Shown: piece after piece, positions 13,467 through 22,124 of the stretch
Position numbering within the stretch: the stretch's first letter is position 1
Layout: every line of letters starts with the position of its first letter
Origin: Betaproteobacteria bacterium
GTDB taxonomy: Bacteria > Pseudomonadota > Gammaproteobacteria > Burkholderiales > UBA6910
Length of the DNA stretch: 64,000 bases
Direction: 5' to 3'
Assembly: GCA_016183615.1 (NCBI GenBank)
Contig: JACPEG010000013.1
Span: 1 to 64,000, forward strand
Notes under the pieces: generated by a model
Seen by the model: the letters and a program-made list of their open reading frames with translations, nothing else
What the model was told of the DNA's origin: nothing
The model's database searches: none
Made by a program: the position numbers and the translations under genes

Positions 13467-15437
13467 ATGAAGTTCCATCCCTTTTTGGGCGGCTGCCTGC
13501 TCGCCGCCGCGTTTCCCCTTTACGCTCAAACGGCTCCGGTGACCCGGGGTGAAGAAGTGGTGGTGACCGCCACCCGCTTCGCGGACCGCGAACGGGAGTT
13601 GCCCGTCGGCGTCGCGGTGGTGACCCGCGAGGACATCGAAAAGAGCCCTGCGGCCACGCTTCCCGAGCTGCTCGCGCAGCTTCCCGGCATCCGGGCCCGG
13701 GACCTCTCGGGAAGTCCGAACCTCAGCATCGACATGCGCGGCTTCGGCATTACCGGCGACCAGAACAGCCTGGTGCTGCTGGACGGCCAGCGGTTGAGCG
13801 AAATCGAGCTGGTGCCGGTGAAATGGTCTGCCATCCCGCTGGATGCGGTGGAGCGCATCGAAATCATGCGCGGCAGCGGAGCGGTCCCCTACGGCGGAGG
13901 CGCCACCGGCGGCACCATCAATATCATCACCCGGCGTCCCCGCGCCGGGGAAAAAGCGGCGCAGGTGGGTGCCGGCTTCGGCAGCCATGAAAACGCCAGC
14001 GTGACGGCGGGCGTGCGGCTCGGCGGCGAAGGGGTGGGCCTGTCGCTTCACGCCAACCAGCAGGACACGGACAACTACCGGGTGAACAACCGCCTGCGCC
14101 AGAAAAACCTGGAGGGCGACCTGCGGTTTTCCGGAGAGCGCGGCGCCGTCGCTTTCAAGTTCGGCGCCGACGACCAGGATCTGGGATTGCCGGGATCCAT
14201 TACCGAGGCCCAGCTCCAGACCGATCGCCGGCAGGCGGCCACCCCCCGCGACTTCTCGAGCCTGAGCGGCTGGCACGCGGGGGTGCTCGCAACCATGCCG
14301 CTGGCCGCCGGGGATTTGGCGGCGGACCTCAACTACCGGGAGCGCAAGTCATCCGGCTCGTTCTTCGTCGGCACGCCCTTTTTCAACCAGATCGATACCG
14401 ATGTCCAGGTCCTGAGCTTCGTGCCGCGGCTGAAGCTGCACCATGACGGCTCCGGGCTGGCCAATACTTTCGTGGCGGGCATCGACTGGGAGGACTGGGA
14501 TTTGAGCCGCGTCGCCGGTCCCGGCATTCCCGGGCGGCCCGAGGCCACCCAGCGCAACGGCGCGGTCTACCTGCAGGACACCTTGGTGGTCGCCGGCGCC
14601 ACCGCGCTGTCGGCCGGCGTGCGCTCCCAGCGCAGCGACTACCGGGTCACCGACGCGCTCAATCCCGCCACCGGCGGCACTCGCAGCCGCACGCTCAACG
14701 CGTTCCAGCTCGGCGTGCGCCACCACTTCACGCCGGCGTTCTCCGCCTACGGCAAGCTCGGGACCAGTTTCCGGATTCCCACCGTGGACGAGCTCTACAA
14801 CCTGTTTGCCGCCTCGGTCACGCTGCTGGAACCGCAGCGCTCCCGGGACCGGGAGCTGGGCGTCGATTTCAGCCGCGGCGGCCACCGCTATCGCGCCGCG
14901 CTTTACCACATGGAGCTCACCAACGAGCTGCACTTCGACCCGGTGACGTTTTCCAACGAGAACCTTCCGCCGACCCGCCGCTACGGCCTGGAGCTGGAAG
15001 GCGCGTGGCGTCTCGGCGCGGGCTGGGACCTGTCGGCGAACTACACCCACGCGATCGCCGAATTCCAGCAGGGCGCCCTGGGCGGCATCGACGTGACCGG
15101 CCGGCGCATTCCGCTGGTGCCCCGGCACGCCGCCAATATCGCCGCCGCCTGGGCGGTGGATGCGAAGACCCGGATCGGCGCCTCCCTGGCCTACGTGGGG
15201 GAGCAGATCTTCGACGCCGACGAGACCAATACCTTCGGGCGCAAGATGCCCTCCTACACCACCCTCGATGTGAAGGTCGCCAGGCAGGCCGGGGACTGGC
15301 TCCTCAGCGGGCTGGTCAAGAACCTGACCAACGAGAAATACTTCACCTACGGCGTGTTCACCGGGTTTCCCACCTTCGCTGCAATTCCGGCGCCGGAGCG
15401 CACGCTACTGCTCTCGGCAGAATACCGGTTCCGGTAG
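13467..15437 (+). CDS. btuB: TonB-dependent outer-membrane receptor, BtuB-like
   Basis: 656 aa. Residues 1-20 are a signal peptide (FLGGCLLAAAFPLYAQ). The TonB box is EEVVVTATR at about 29-37. The plug domain follows (LPELLAQLPGIRARDLSG, SLVLLDGQRLSEIE, VERIEIMRGSGAVPYGGGA, GGTINIITRRP), then a beta-barrel ending in the aromatic residue of SAEYRFR. GGGAG precedes the ATG by nine bases. A cobalamin riboswitch upstream makes vitamin B12 or a corrinoid the likely cargo. Length is normal for BtuB-type receptors. Confidence 0.88.
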   Translation: MKFHPFLGGCLLAAAFPLYAQTAPVTRGEEVVVTATRFADRERELPVGVAVVTREDIEKSPAATLPELLAQLPGIRARDLSGSPNLSIDMRGFGITGDQNSLVLLDGQRLSEIELVPVKWSAIPLDAVERIEIMRGSGAVPYGGGATGGTINIITRRPRAGEKAAQVGAGFGSHENASVTAGVRLGGEGVGLSLHANQQDTDNYRVNNRLRQKNLEGDLRFSGERGAVAFKFGADDQDLGLPGSITEAQLQTDRRQAATPRDFSSLSGWHAGVLATMPLAAGDLAADLNYRERKSSGSFFVGTPFFNQIDTDVQVLSFVPRLKLHHDGSGLANTFVAGIDWEDWDLSRVAGPGIPGRPEATQRNGAVYLQDTLVVAGATALSAGVRSQRSDYRVTDALNPATGGTRSRTLNAFQLGVRHHFTPAFSAYGKLGTSFRIPTVDELYNLFAASVTLLEPQRSRDRELGVDFSRGGHRYRAALYHMELTNELHFDPVTFSNENLPPTRRYGLELEGAWRLGAGWDLSANYTHAIAEFQQGALGGIDVTGRRIPLVPRHAANIAAAWAVDAKTRIGASLAYVGEQIFDADETNTFGRKMPSYTTLDVKVARQAGDWLLSGLVKNLTNEKYFTYGVFTGFPTFAAIPAPERTLLLSAEYRFR

Positions 15438-15499
15438 GCACCGAAGCCCCGCAACAGGCGGCCGCCCTTGGCTTTTTGAGAAGCCTCTGCCGGAAAGGT

Positions 15500-15552
15500 C
15501 GCGAATGAATTCGCTCCTACGATTCCTCTTGTAGGAGCGGCTTCAGCCGCGA
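15500..15552. repeat. family A repeat and a GTAGGAGCGGCTTCAGCCGC hairpin
   Basis: 15500-15520 is an inverted half unit ending GAATTCGCTCCTAC. 15531-15552 is GTAGGAGCGGCTTCAGCCGC followed by GA, a GTAG-headed hairpin with a 7-bp stem (GCGGCTT-CA-GCCGC). They lie between the TonB receptor and the LPS gene cluster. Confidence 0.75.
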
Positions 15553-15586
15553 TCCGCCTTTTGCATTTCGGAGGGCGTCTGCTATC

Positions 15587-16681
15587 GTGTGCGCCATGCT
15601 GGAAGACGCCGTCGATCTGCAGCAAATACGCCGCGCCCTCGTCATCAAGCTGCGCCACCACGGCGACGTGCTGCTCGCCTCTCCGGTGTTCTCGGTGCTC
15701 CGGAATCATGCTCCGCACCTGGAAGTCGACGCCCTGGTGTACGCCGACACCGCCGAGATGCTGTCGGGCCATCCCGCCATTCGCGAGGTCTTTGGCGTCG
15801 ACCGGCGGTGGAAGCAGCTCGGCGCGCTGGCCCGAATCCGCGTCGAGTGGGACCTCCTGTCCCGCCTGCGCGAGCGCCGCCATGATCTGGTCATTCATCT
15901 GACGGACCATCCGCGCGGGGCCTGGATCCGGCGCTTCACCGGCGCCCGCTTCGGGGTCGCGCCCCACTACCGGGACAAGGACCGGTTCTGGCTTTCCAGT
16001 TTCACTCACCTTTACCCGATGCCCCGGGGAAGACCGCGGCACGTCGTCGAGACGAACCTGGACGCCCTGCGCCGGATCGGCGTCTACCCGGGGGAAGAGG
16101 AACGCCGCCTGGTGCTGGTGCCGGGAGCCGGGGCGGAGGCTGCCGTGGAGCGCCTGCTGGCCGAACACGGCATCGGCCCGAAGCGCTTCATCCATCTGCA
16201 CCCCGCCTCGCGCTGGAAATTCAAGTGCTGGACGGCGGACAAGACCGCACAGCTCATCGACCGCCTGCAGGAGCGGGGCGAGACCATCGTCGTCACCGCC
16301 GCGCCGGATCCCGGGGAGGCCGACCTGGTGCGCGGGATCCTGGCCGGGGTGGCCAAACCCGTCGTGGATCTCTCGGGAACGCTCACGCTGAAACAGCTGG
16401 CGGCGCTCACGGCAAGGGCCAAACTGTTCATCGGCGTGGACTCGGCGCCCATGCACATCGCGGCGGCGATGCAGACCCCGGTGCTGGCGCTGTTCGGCCC
16501 CAGCGGCGAGCAGGAATGGGGGCCGTGGCGGGTGCCGAGCCGCGTCATCACCTCGGAGCACAGCTGCCGCCCCTGCGGGCTGGACGGCTGCGGCGGGGGA
16601 AAGGTGAGCGAGTGTCTCACGACCCTGGAAGTGGAACGGGTTCTCGCCGCCGCCGGGAATCTGCTCGCCGCCATCCCGTGA
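15587..16681 (+). CDS. GT9 family LPS heptosyltransferase (III type)
   Basis: 364 aa glycosyltransferase family 9 enzyme adding heptose to the LPS inner core from ADP-heptose. It shows ALVIKLRHHGDVLLASPVFS at the N-terminus, IHLHPASRWKFKCWTADKTA in the middle and FIGVDSAPMHIAAAMQTPVL-ALFGPSGEQEWGPW in the nucleotide-sugar domain. The closest type is the putative heptosyltransferase III (RfaQ/WaaQ). GTG at 15587 follows GGAGGG by 11 bases. An ATG at 15596 is the alternative. First gene of a + strand LPS cluster. Confidence 0.88.
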   Translation: MCAMLEDAVDLQQIRRALVIKLRHHGDVLLASPVFSVLRNHAPHLEVDALVYADTAEMLSGHPAIREVFGVDRRWKQLGALARIRVEWDLLSRLRERRHDLVIHLTDHPRGAWIRRFTGARFGVAPHYRDKDRFWLSSFTHLYPMPRGRPRHVVETNLDALRRIGVYPGEEERRLVLVPGAGAEAAVERLLAEHGIGPKRFIHLHPASRWKFKCWTADKTAQLIDRLQERGETIVVTAAPDPGEADLVRGILAGVAKPVVDLSGTLTLKQLAALTARAKLFIGVDSAPMHIAAAMQTPVLALFGPSGEQEWGPWRVPSRVITSEHSCRPCGLDGCGGGKVSECLTTLEVERVLAAAGNLLAAIP

Positions 16682-16738
16682 TCCCCGGCCACGGCGCGTT
16701 CGGCGATTCGCCCCCCGAATCCCCTGGATAAAGGTCCG

Positions 16739-17866
16739 GTGAAAATCGCCCTGGTCCGGCAGCGTTACAACCCCTACGGCGGGGCCGAGCGCTTTCTCGC
16801 CCGGGCCATGGAGGCGCTGCGCGCCAGGGGCGCCGAGACGGTCCTGGTCACCCGGGAGTGGGCCGGCGCGGCGGACGCGGGCGCCATCGTCTGCAATCCC
16901 TTCTACGTCGGCTCCCTGTGGCGCGACTGGAGCTTCGCGCGGTCCGCATGCCGCGCACTGGGGCAACGGCGGTTCGATCTGGTGCAATCCCACGAGCGCA
17001 TCGCCTGCTGCGACGTGTACCGGGCGGGCGACGGCGTGCACCGGGAGTGGCTGAACCAGCGCGCCCGGGTTCTGGGGCCCCTGCGCCGCCTCGCCACGGA
17101 GCTCAATCCCTTTCATCGCTACGTGCTGGCCGCGGAGCGCCGGCTGTTCGCGAGCCCGCGGCTGCGGGCGGTGATCTGCAACTCGCGGATGGTGAGGCAG
17201 GAGATCCGGGACCATTTCGGCCTGCCGGAGACGAAGCTGCACGTGGTGTACAGCGGCGTGGACACCCTGGCGTTTCATCCCGATCTGCGGGCCAGGCACC
17301 GCCAGGCGCAACGGCAGCGGCTCGGCTTCAAGGACTCCGAGACGGTTTTCCTGCTCGTCGGCTCGGGGTTCGAGCGCAAGGGGGTTGCGGCGTTGCTCGA
17401 AGCGTTGTCCCGGCTGCCCGCCGCGGCCCGGGCGGTGGTGGTAGGGGAGGACAAGAACCGGGCCCGCTACCTGGCCCGGGGGGATCGGCTCGGGCTCGGC
17501 GATCGGGTCCTGTTTCTCGGCGGGCAGCAGGACGTGAAGCCGTTCTATGGCATGGCCGATGCCCTGGTGCTGCCCACGCTCTACGATCCGTTTCCCAATG
17601 TCGCGCTGGAGGCGATGGCGTCGGGGCTTCCGGCGGTGACCAGCACCAAGTGCGGCGCCGCCGAGTTGCTGGAGGAGGGCGTGTCGGGCCATGTATGCGA
17701 TGCCCTCGACGTGGCAGGGCTGGCCGGCGCGATGACCCGGCTCCTCGACCGGTCGGTGTGCGAGGCCATGGGCGCTCGCGCCCGGAAAGCCGTGGAAGGA
17801 TTCACGCCGGAGGCCATGGCCGAACGGCTGCTTGCCCTGTACCGCGGGTTGCTGCAAGGGGCGTAG
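16739..17866 (+). CDS. GT4 family glycosyltransferase, LPS core type
   Basis: 375 aa, GT-B fold. The N-terminus KIALVRQRYNPYGGAERFLA resembles WaaG/RfaG-type core glucosyltransferases. The C-terminal donor domain has LVGSGFERKGVAALLEALSR, GDRVLFLGGQQDVKPFYGMA and the E-x7-E motif in DPFPNVALEAMASGLPAV. The GTG start follows AAAGG. Its TAG stop is supplied by a GTAGGAGGG repeat. Located between a heptosyltransferase and msbA, so it probably extends the LPS core. Confidence 0.85.
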   Translation: MKIALVRQRYNPYGGAERFLARAMEALRARGAETVLVTREWAGAADAGAIVCNPFYVGSLWRDWSFARSACRALGQRRFDLVQSHERIACCDVYRAGDGVHREWLNQRARVLGPLRRLATELNPFHRYVLAAERRLFASPRLRAVICNSRMVRQEIRDHFGLPETKLHVVYSGVDTLAFHPDLRARHRQAQRQRLGFKDSETVFLLVGSGFERKGVAALLEALSRLPAAARAVVVGEDKNRARYLARGDRLGLGDRVLFLGGQQDVKPFYGMADALVLPTLYDPFPNVALEAMASGLPAVTSTKCGAAELLEEGVSGHVCDALDVAGLAGAMTRLLDRSVCEAMGARARKAVEGFTPEAMAERLLALYRGLLQGA

Positions 17867-17884
17867 GAGGGAATTTATTCCCGA
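17863..17884. repeat. family A half repeat at a stop codon
   Basis: GTAGGAGGGAATTTATTCCC plus GA: a GTAGG head with a GGGAAT/ATTCCC hairpin. Bases 17864-17866 of the head are the TAG stop of the preceding glycosyltransferase gene. Confidence 0.75.
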
Positions 17885-18014
17885 TCTGCTGTTGCCGCGT
17901 CGCGGCCACGGACCCCCTGCTCCTGTATAATTCTTGGGTTACCTTCATTTCCTGCGGACGCCGCTTGAAGCCTCATCCCATTGCCCGCGGTCCCGTCGTC
18001 CCGGCGCCACGTCC

Positions 18015-19805
18015 ATGAGCAGCCTGAACCAGCTCACCAGCCGGCAGCTTTACTTCCGCCTGCTGCGCTATGTGCTGCCCTACTGGCGGGTGTTCGCCGC
18101 CTCTGTCGCCGCGATGGTTGTGGTGGCGGCCACCGAGCCGCTGTTTCCCGCCCTCATGAAGCCCATGCTGGACGGCTCCTTCGTGCACAAGGACATGACC
18201 CTGATCCGGCTGTTCCCGCTGGCCATCATCGCGATTTTCCTGGTGCGGGGCATCGCTTCCTACATCTCGGGCTATGCCCTCAACTGGGTGGGCAACAAGC
18301 TGGTCACGGACCTGCGGGACGAAATGTTCGCGCGGCTGCTGTCGCTGCCCACCCGCTACTACGACGACCACCCTTCGGGAATTCTCATTTCCAAGGTGGT
18401 GTACGACGTGGGCAACGTCACCTCGGCGGCCACCACCGCGGTGACGGTGCTGGTGAAGGACACGCTCGCCATCGCAGGGCTTCTCGGGTGGCTGTTCTAC
18501 CTCAACTGGAAGCTCACCCTGGTGTCGCTGGCGGTGGCGCCGCTGATGGCCTTCATCTTCCGCGCCTTCAGCACCCGGCTGCGGGACATGAGCCGCGAGA
18601 GCCTGCGCGCCACCGGGGAGGTGACCCGCGTGCTGGAGGAAACCATCGAATGCCAGCGGGTGGTGAAGATCTTCGGCGGCCAGGCCTACGAGCAGCGCCG
18701 ATTCATGGGCGCGAGCAACGCGGTGCGCCGCTTCAACATGAAATATTCGTCGGCCGCCGCTGCCAACGTGCCCCTGATCCAGATGCTGGCGGCGATCGCG
18801 CTGGCGGTGATCGTCTATCTTGCCACGCTGCAGACCCAGGCCGACGAGACTACCGTGGGCGGGTTCGTCTCCTTCATCATCGCCATGCTCATGCTGCTGG
18901 CGCCCCTCAAGCGCCTCACCGGCGTCAACGAGGCGACGCAGCGGGGGCTGGCGGCGGCCCAGAGCGTATTCGAGCTGATCGACCAGGCCCCCGAGCATGA
19001 CGACGGCACGGTTGCGATCGGCCGCGCCCGCGGGCGGGTGACGTTCGAGCGGGTGAGCTTCAGCTACGAGGATCCGTCGCGGCTTGCGCTCGTCGACATC
19101 AACCTCGATATCCAGCCGGGGGAAACGGTCGCGCTGGTCGGCGCCTCGGGCGGCGGCAAGACCACGCTGGTGAACCTCATCCCGCGTTTTTATCATCCCG
19201 GCGCCGGCCGCATCCTGCTCGACGGGCAGGACATCGAAACCCTGAAGCTTGCAAGCGTGCGCGCCAACATCGCGCTGGTGAGCCAGGACGTGGTGCTGTT
19301 CAACGATACGGTGGCCGCCAACATCGCTTACGGGCCGCTCAGCAAGACCGGCGAGGCGGACATCATTGCCGCGGCAGAGGCGGCCCATGCCATGGAATTC
19401 ATCCGTGCGATGCCGGAGGGGCTTCGCACCCTGATCGGGGAAAACGGCGTGCGCCTCTCGGGCGGACAGCGCCAGCGGCTGGCGATCGCCCGGGCGCTGC
19501 TCAAGAATGCGCCGGTGCTGGTACTCGACGAAGCCACATCTTCTCTCGACACCGAATCGGAGCGCCACGTGCAGGCGGCGCTGGACGTGTTGATGCGGGG
19601 GCGCACTACCATTGTCATCGCCCATCGGCTGTCGACCATCGAAAAGGCCGACCGGATCGTGGTGTTGCAGAAGGGGCGGGTGGTGGAAGTGGGGACCCAC
19701 GCCGAGTTGCTCGCGCGCGAAGGCATTTACGCCAATCTGCACCGGCTGCAGTTTGCCGTCGAGCCGGTGGCGGCAAGCCCGATACCGCTGCGTGCCAAAC
19801 TGTAG
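18015..19805 (+). CDS. msbA: lipid A export ABC transporter MsbA
   Basis: 596 aa fused permease-ATPase that flips lipid A-core across the inner membrane. The transmembrane domain (six segments, residues about 15-310) includes LPTRYYDDHPSGILISKVVY. The ATPase domain has Walker A VGASGGGKTTL, Q-loop VSQDVVLFND, signature VRLSGGQRQRLAIARALLK, Walker B VLVLDEATSSLDTES and H-loop VIAHRLSTI. ATG at 18015 (MSSLNQLTSRQLYFRLLRYV) fits the family start, with a TATAAT at 17926-17931 as a possible promoter element. Ends two bases before the next gene. Confidence 0.95.
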   Translation: MSSLNQLTSRQLYFRLLRYVLPYWRVFAASVAAMVVVAATEPLFPALMKPMLDGSFVHKDMTLIRLFPLAIIAIFLVRGIASYISGYALNWVGNKLVTDLRDEMFARLLSLPTRYYDDHPSGILISKVVYDVGNVTSAATTAVTVLVKDTLAIAGLLGWLFYLNWKLTLVSLAVAPLMAFIFRAFSTRLRDMSRESLRATGEVTRVLEETIECQRVVKIFGGQAYEQRRFMGASNAVRRFNMKYSSAAAANVPLIQMLAAIALAVIVYLATLQTQADETTVGGFVSFIIAMLMLLAPLKRLTGVNEATQRGLAAAQSVFELIDQAPEHDDGTVAIGRARGRVTFERVSFSYEDPSRLALVDINLDIQPGETVALVGASGGGKTTLVNLIPRFYHPGAGRILLDGQDIETLKLASVRANIALVSQDVVLFNDTVAANIAYGPLSKTGEADIIAAAEAAHAMEFIRAMPEGLRTLIGENGVRLSGGQRQRLAIARALLKNAPVLVLDEATSSLDTESERHVQAALDVLMRGRTTIVIAHRLSTIEKADRIVVLQKGRVVEVGTHAELLAREGIYANLHRLQFAVEPVAASPIPLRAKL

Positions 19806-19807
19806 CG

Positions 19808-20944
19808 ATGCCCGATCGTAGAATTGCCGCCGGGGCGCCCTCCGGCAAAGTTCTGAGCATCATTCATACCGAAGCGTCGCTGGGCTGGGGCGGACAGGAA
19901 ATTCGCATCCTCACCGAAGCCGCAGGCATGGTACGGCGCGGCCACCGGGTGAGCCTGGTCTGCCCTCCCGAGGCCAGGATATTTTCGGAGGCGCTGCGCC
20001 GGAATCTCCCGGTGGCGGCGCTTGCGGTCGGCCGAAAGAATCTCGCGGGCCTCCTTGCGCTGCGCCGGTGGTTAAAGGCCCACCCCGCGGACGTCGTGAA
20101 TACCCACAGCTCCACCGACAGCTGGCTGGCGGCCCTTGCGCGACTGGGCCTGGCAAAGCCTCCGGCACTGGTGCGCACCCGGCATATTTCCGCACCGATT
20201 CCCGATAACGCACCGACCCGCTGGCTGTACCAGAAAGCCGCGGCGCACATCGTCACCACCGGAGAGAATCTCAGGCAACAATTGATCCGGGATAACGGCT
20301 ACCGGGCAGACACGATTACCTCGGTGCCGACCGGGATCGACACCGATCTGTTCGTTCCGGGAGAACCTCTTGAAGCGCGCAGGCGCCTGGGTATCGAATC
20401 CGGCGGGATAATCGTCGGCATCGTGGCCACCCTGCGCAGCTGGAAAGGCCATCGCTACCTGATCGAGGCGTTTGCCGGCATGCCCGACAAGCGCGCCAAA
20501 TTGCTGATCGTCGGCGACGGCCCCCAGCGGGCAAGCCTTGAGCGGCAGGTGGCGGAGTCGGGATTGACCGGGCGGGTGCTGCTGCCGGGCAACCAGCGGG
20601 AGGTGCTGCCCTGGCTGCAGGCCATGGACATTTTCGTGCTGCCGTCCTACGCCAACGAGGGCGTACCGCAGGCCATCCTGCAGGCGATGCTGTGCGCCCT
20701 GCCCGTTGTCACCACGCCGGTGGGCAGCATCCCGGAAGCCGTAACGGATGGCGAGACCGCCCTGATCGTGGAACCGAAAAACGCGCCCACCCTGGGTGCA
20801 GCGATCGAGCGGCTTGGCAACGATCCGGGCCTGCGTGAGAGCCTTGGCCGGTCGGCGCGCGCCCGGGCGCTGCAACGGTTCGGGCTCGATGCCATGCTGG
20901 ACAAGATGGAAACCGTGTTCCTGAACGTGGTGGACCATGGCTAG
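19808..20944 (+). CDS. GT4 family glycosyltransferase
   Basis: 378 aa, GT-B fold. The N-terminal domain starts LSIIHTEASLGWGGQEIRIL and has the TGEN segment of lipopolysaccharide GT4 enzymes. The C-terminal donor domain contains GIVATLRSWKGHRYLIEAFA, LIVGDGPQRASLE and the E-x7-E motif in YANEGVPQAILQAMLCALPV. It starts two bases after msbA ends and overlaps the next gene by eight bases, so it is part of the same operon. Core or O-antigen sugar transfer is likely, the acceptor unknown. Confidence 0.85.
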   Translation: MPDRRIAAGAPSGKVLSIIHTEASLGWGGQEIRILTEAAGMVRRGHRVSLVCPPEARIFSEALRRNLPVAALAVGRKNLAGLLALRRWLKAHPADVVNTHSSTDSWLAALARLGLAKPPALVRTRHISAPIPDNAPTRWLYQKAAAHIVTTGENLRQQLIRDNGYRADTITSVPTGIDTDLFVPGEPLEARRRLGIESGGIIVGIVATLRSWKGHRYLIEAFAGMPDKRAKLLIVGDGPQRASLERQVAESGLTGRVLLPGNQREVLPWLQAMDIFVLPSYANEGVPQAILQAMLCALPVVTTPVGSIPEAVTDGETALIVEPKNAPTLGAAIERLGNDPGLRESLGRSARARALQRFGLDAMLDKMETVFLNVVDHG

Positions 20945-22076
20945 CCGGGTGTCGTCACGCTTGCTCATCCTTGCCCTGGCCGGCTGGAACGGCCTGTGCA
21001 CTCTGGGCCGGCGCAGGCCGCCGGCAGACCCCGCTCGCATTCTGGTCGCCCACCACCTGCTGCTGGGGGACACCCTGATGCTGACCCCGCTGCTGGCCAA
21101 GCTGCGCCGACAATATCCCCTGGCGGAAATCGTCATGACCACGCCCAAGGCCATAGCGCCGCTCTATCACCACCGGCCCTATGGGGTCAAAGCCATGCCG
21201 TTCGACCCGCGTGATCCGGAGTCGTTGCGGAATTTGCGGTCGCGTCGGGGATTCGATCTGGCGATCGTGCCCGGCGACAATCGCTATAGCTGGCTGGCGC
21301 TGGCCCTGGGTTCGAAATGGAGCGTGGCCTTTGCCGGTGACCGTCCCGCTTACAAGAGCTGGCCGGTGGACAAGCTGGTCCCGTACCCTGCTGCGCCCGC
21401 CGCCTGGGGCGACATGGTGGCCGAATTGATCGACGGGCCCCCGGCGCCGCCGTTTGCCCCGGCGGATTGGCGCGAGCCCGAATGCGAACCGTTCGATCCG
21501 CCCCGGAAGCCCTACTGTGTGCTCCACGTGGGTGCAAGCAGCGCGCTCAAGCTCTGGGACAATGGCAAATGGATGGCGCTGGCGGAGCATCTGCGCGCCA
21601 AAGGATACCAGGTGGTATGGAGCGGCGGCCGGGGCGAAGAGCAGACCGTGGCCGGCATCGATCCACACCGGCGCTATCCCTCCTACGCCGGCAAGCTCGA
21701 TCTGGCCCAGCTCTGGCGGCTGGTCAGGCACGCGGCGCTGCTGGTTTGCCCCGATACCGGGGTCGCCCATCTGGGCCGCATCGTCGATACGCCCACGGTC
21801 ACCCTGTTCGGCCCGGGTTCGGCCGTCATTTGCGGCGCGGGCCGGTTCTGGCGCGCGAGTCCTTTCCGGGCCGTGACGGTAGAGGATTTCCCCTGCCGCG
21901 ACCAGCGCGTGTTGTTCAAGCGCGAGATCGCCTGGGTGCGCCGCTGCGGGCGCAGCCTGCGCGAATGTCCGGCGCCGGCCTGCATGCAGGCGATCGATCT
22001 GCAGGCGGTGAAGGCGGGGATTGCGCAAGTGTTGCCACCGGCCGGGACGGCGTTATCCGCGACCGATTTCCAGTGA
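20937..22076 (+). CDS. GT9 family glycosyltransferase (heptosyltransferase-like)
   Basis: 379 aa. It shows the GT9 start ILVAHHLLLGDTLMLTPLLA, the middle motif YCVLHVGASSALKLWDNGKW and the donor-site segment LLVCPDTGVAHLGRIVDTPT-VTLFGPGSA. A C-terminal run of cysteines (PCRDQRVLF, CGRSLRECPAPACMQAI) is common in this subfamily. It overlaps the preceding GT4 gene by eight bases. Substrate is likely an LPS core sugar. Confidence 0.85.
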   Translation: MASRVSSRLLILALAGWNGLCTLGRRRPPADPARILVAHHLLLGDTLMLTPLLAKLRRQYPLAEIVMTTPKAIAPLYHHRPYGVKAMPFDPRDPESLRNLRSRRGFDLAIVPGDNRYSWLALALGSKWSVAFAGDRPAYKSWPVDKLVPYPAAPAAWGDMVAELIDGPPAPPFAPADWREPECEPFDPPRKPYCVLHVGASSALKLWDNGKWMALAEHLRAKGYQVVWSGGRGEEQTVAGIDPHRRYPSYAGKLDLAQLWRLVRHAALLVCPDTGVAHLGRIVDTPTVTLFGPGSAVICGAGRFWRASPFRAVTVEDFPCRDQRVLFKREIAWVRRCGRSLRECPAPACMQAIDLQAVKAGIAQVLPPAGTALSATDFQ

Positions 22077-22124
22077 GCCTGGCATCGAGCCCTCAACCGC
22101 AAACGGCAGGACGCCATCGAAGAA

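Noticed and set aside
15347..17857. Minus-strand open frame of over 800 codons opposite the heptosyltransferase and GT4 genes
   Set aside because: Shadow of high-GC coding DNA: the forward genes have full motif sets, the reverse frame has none.
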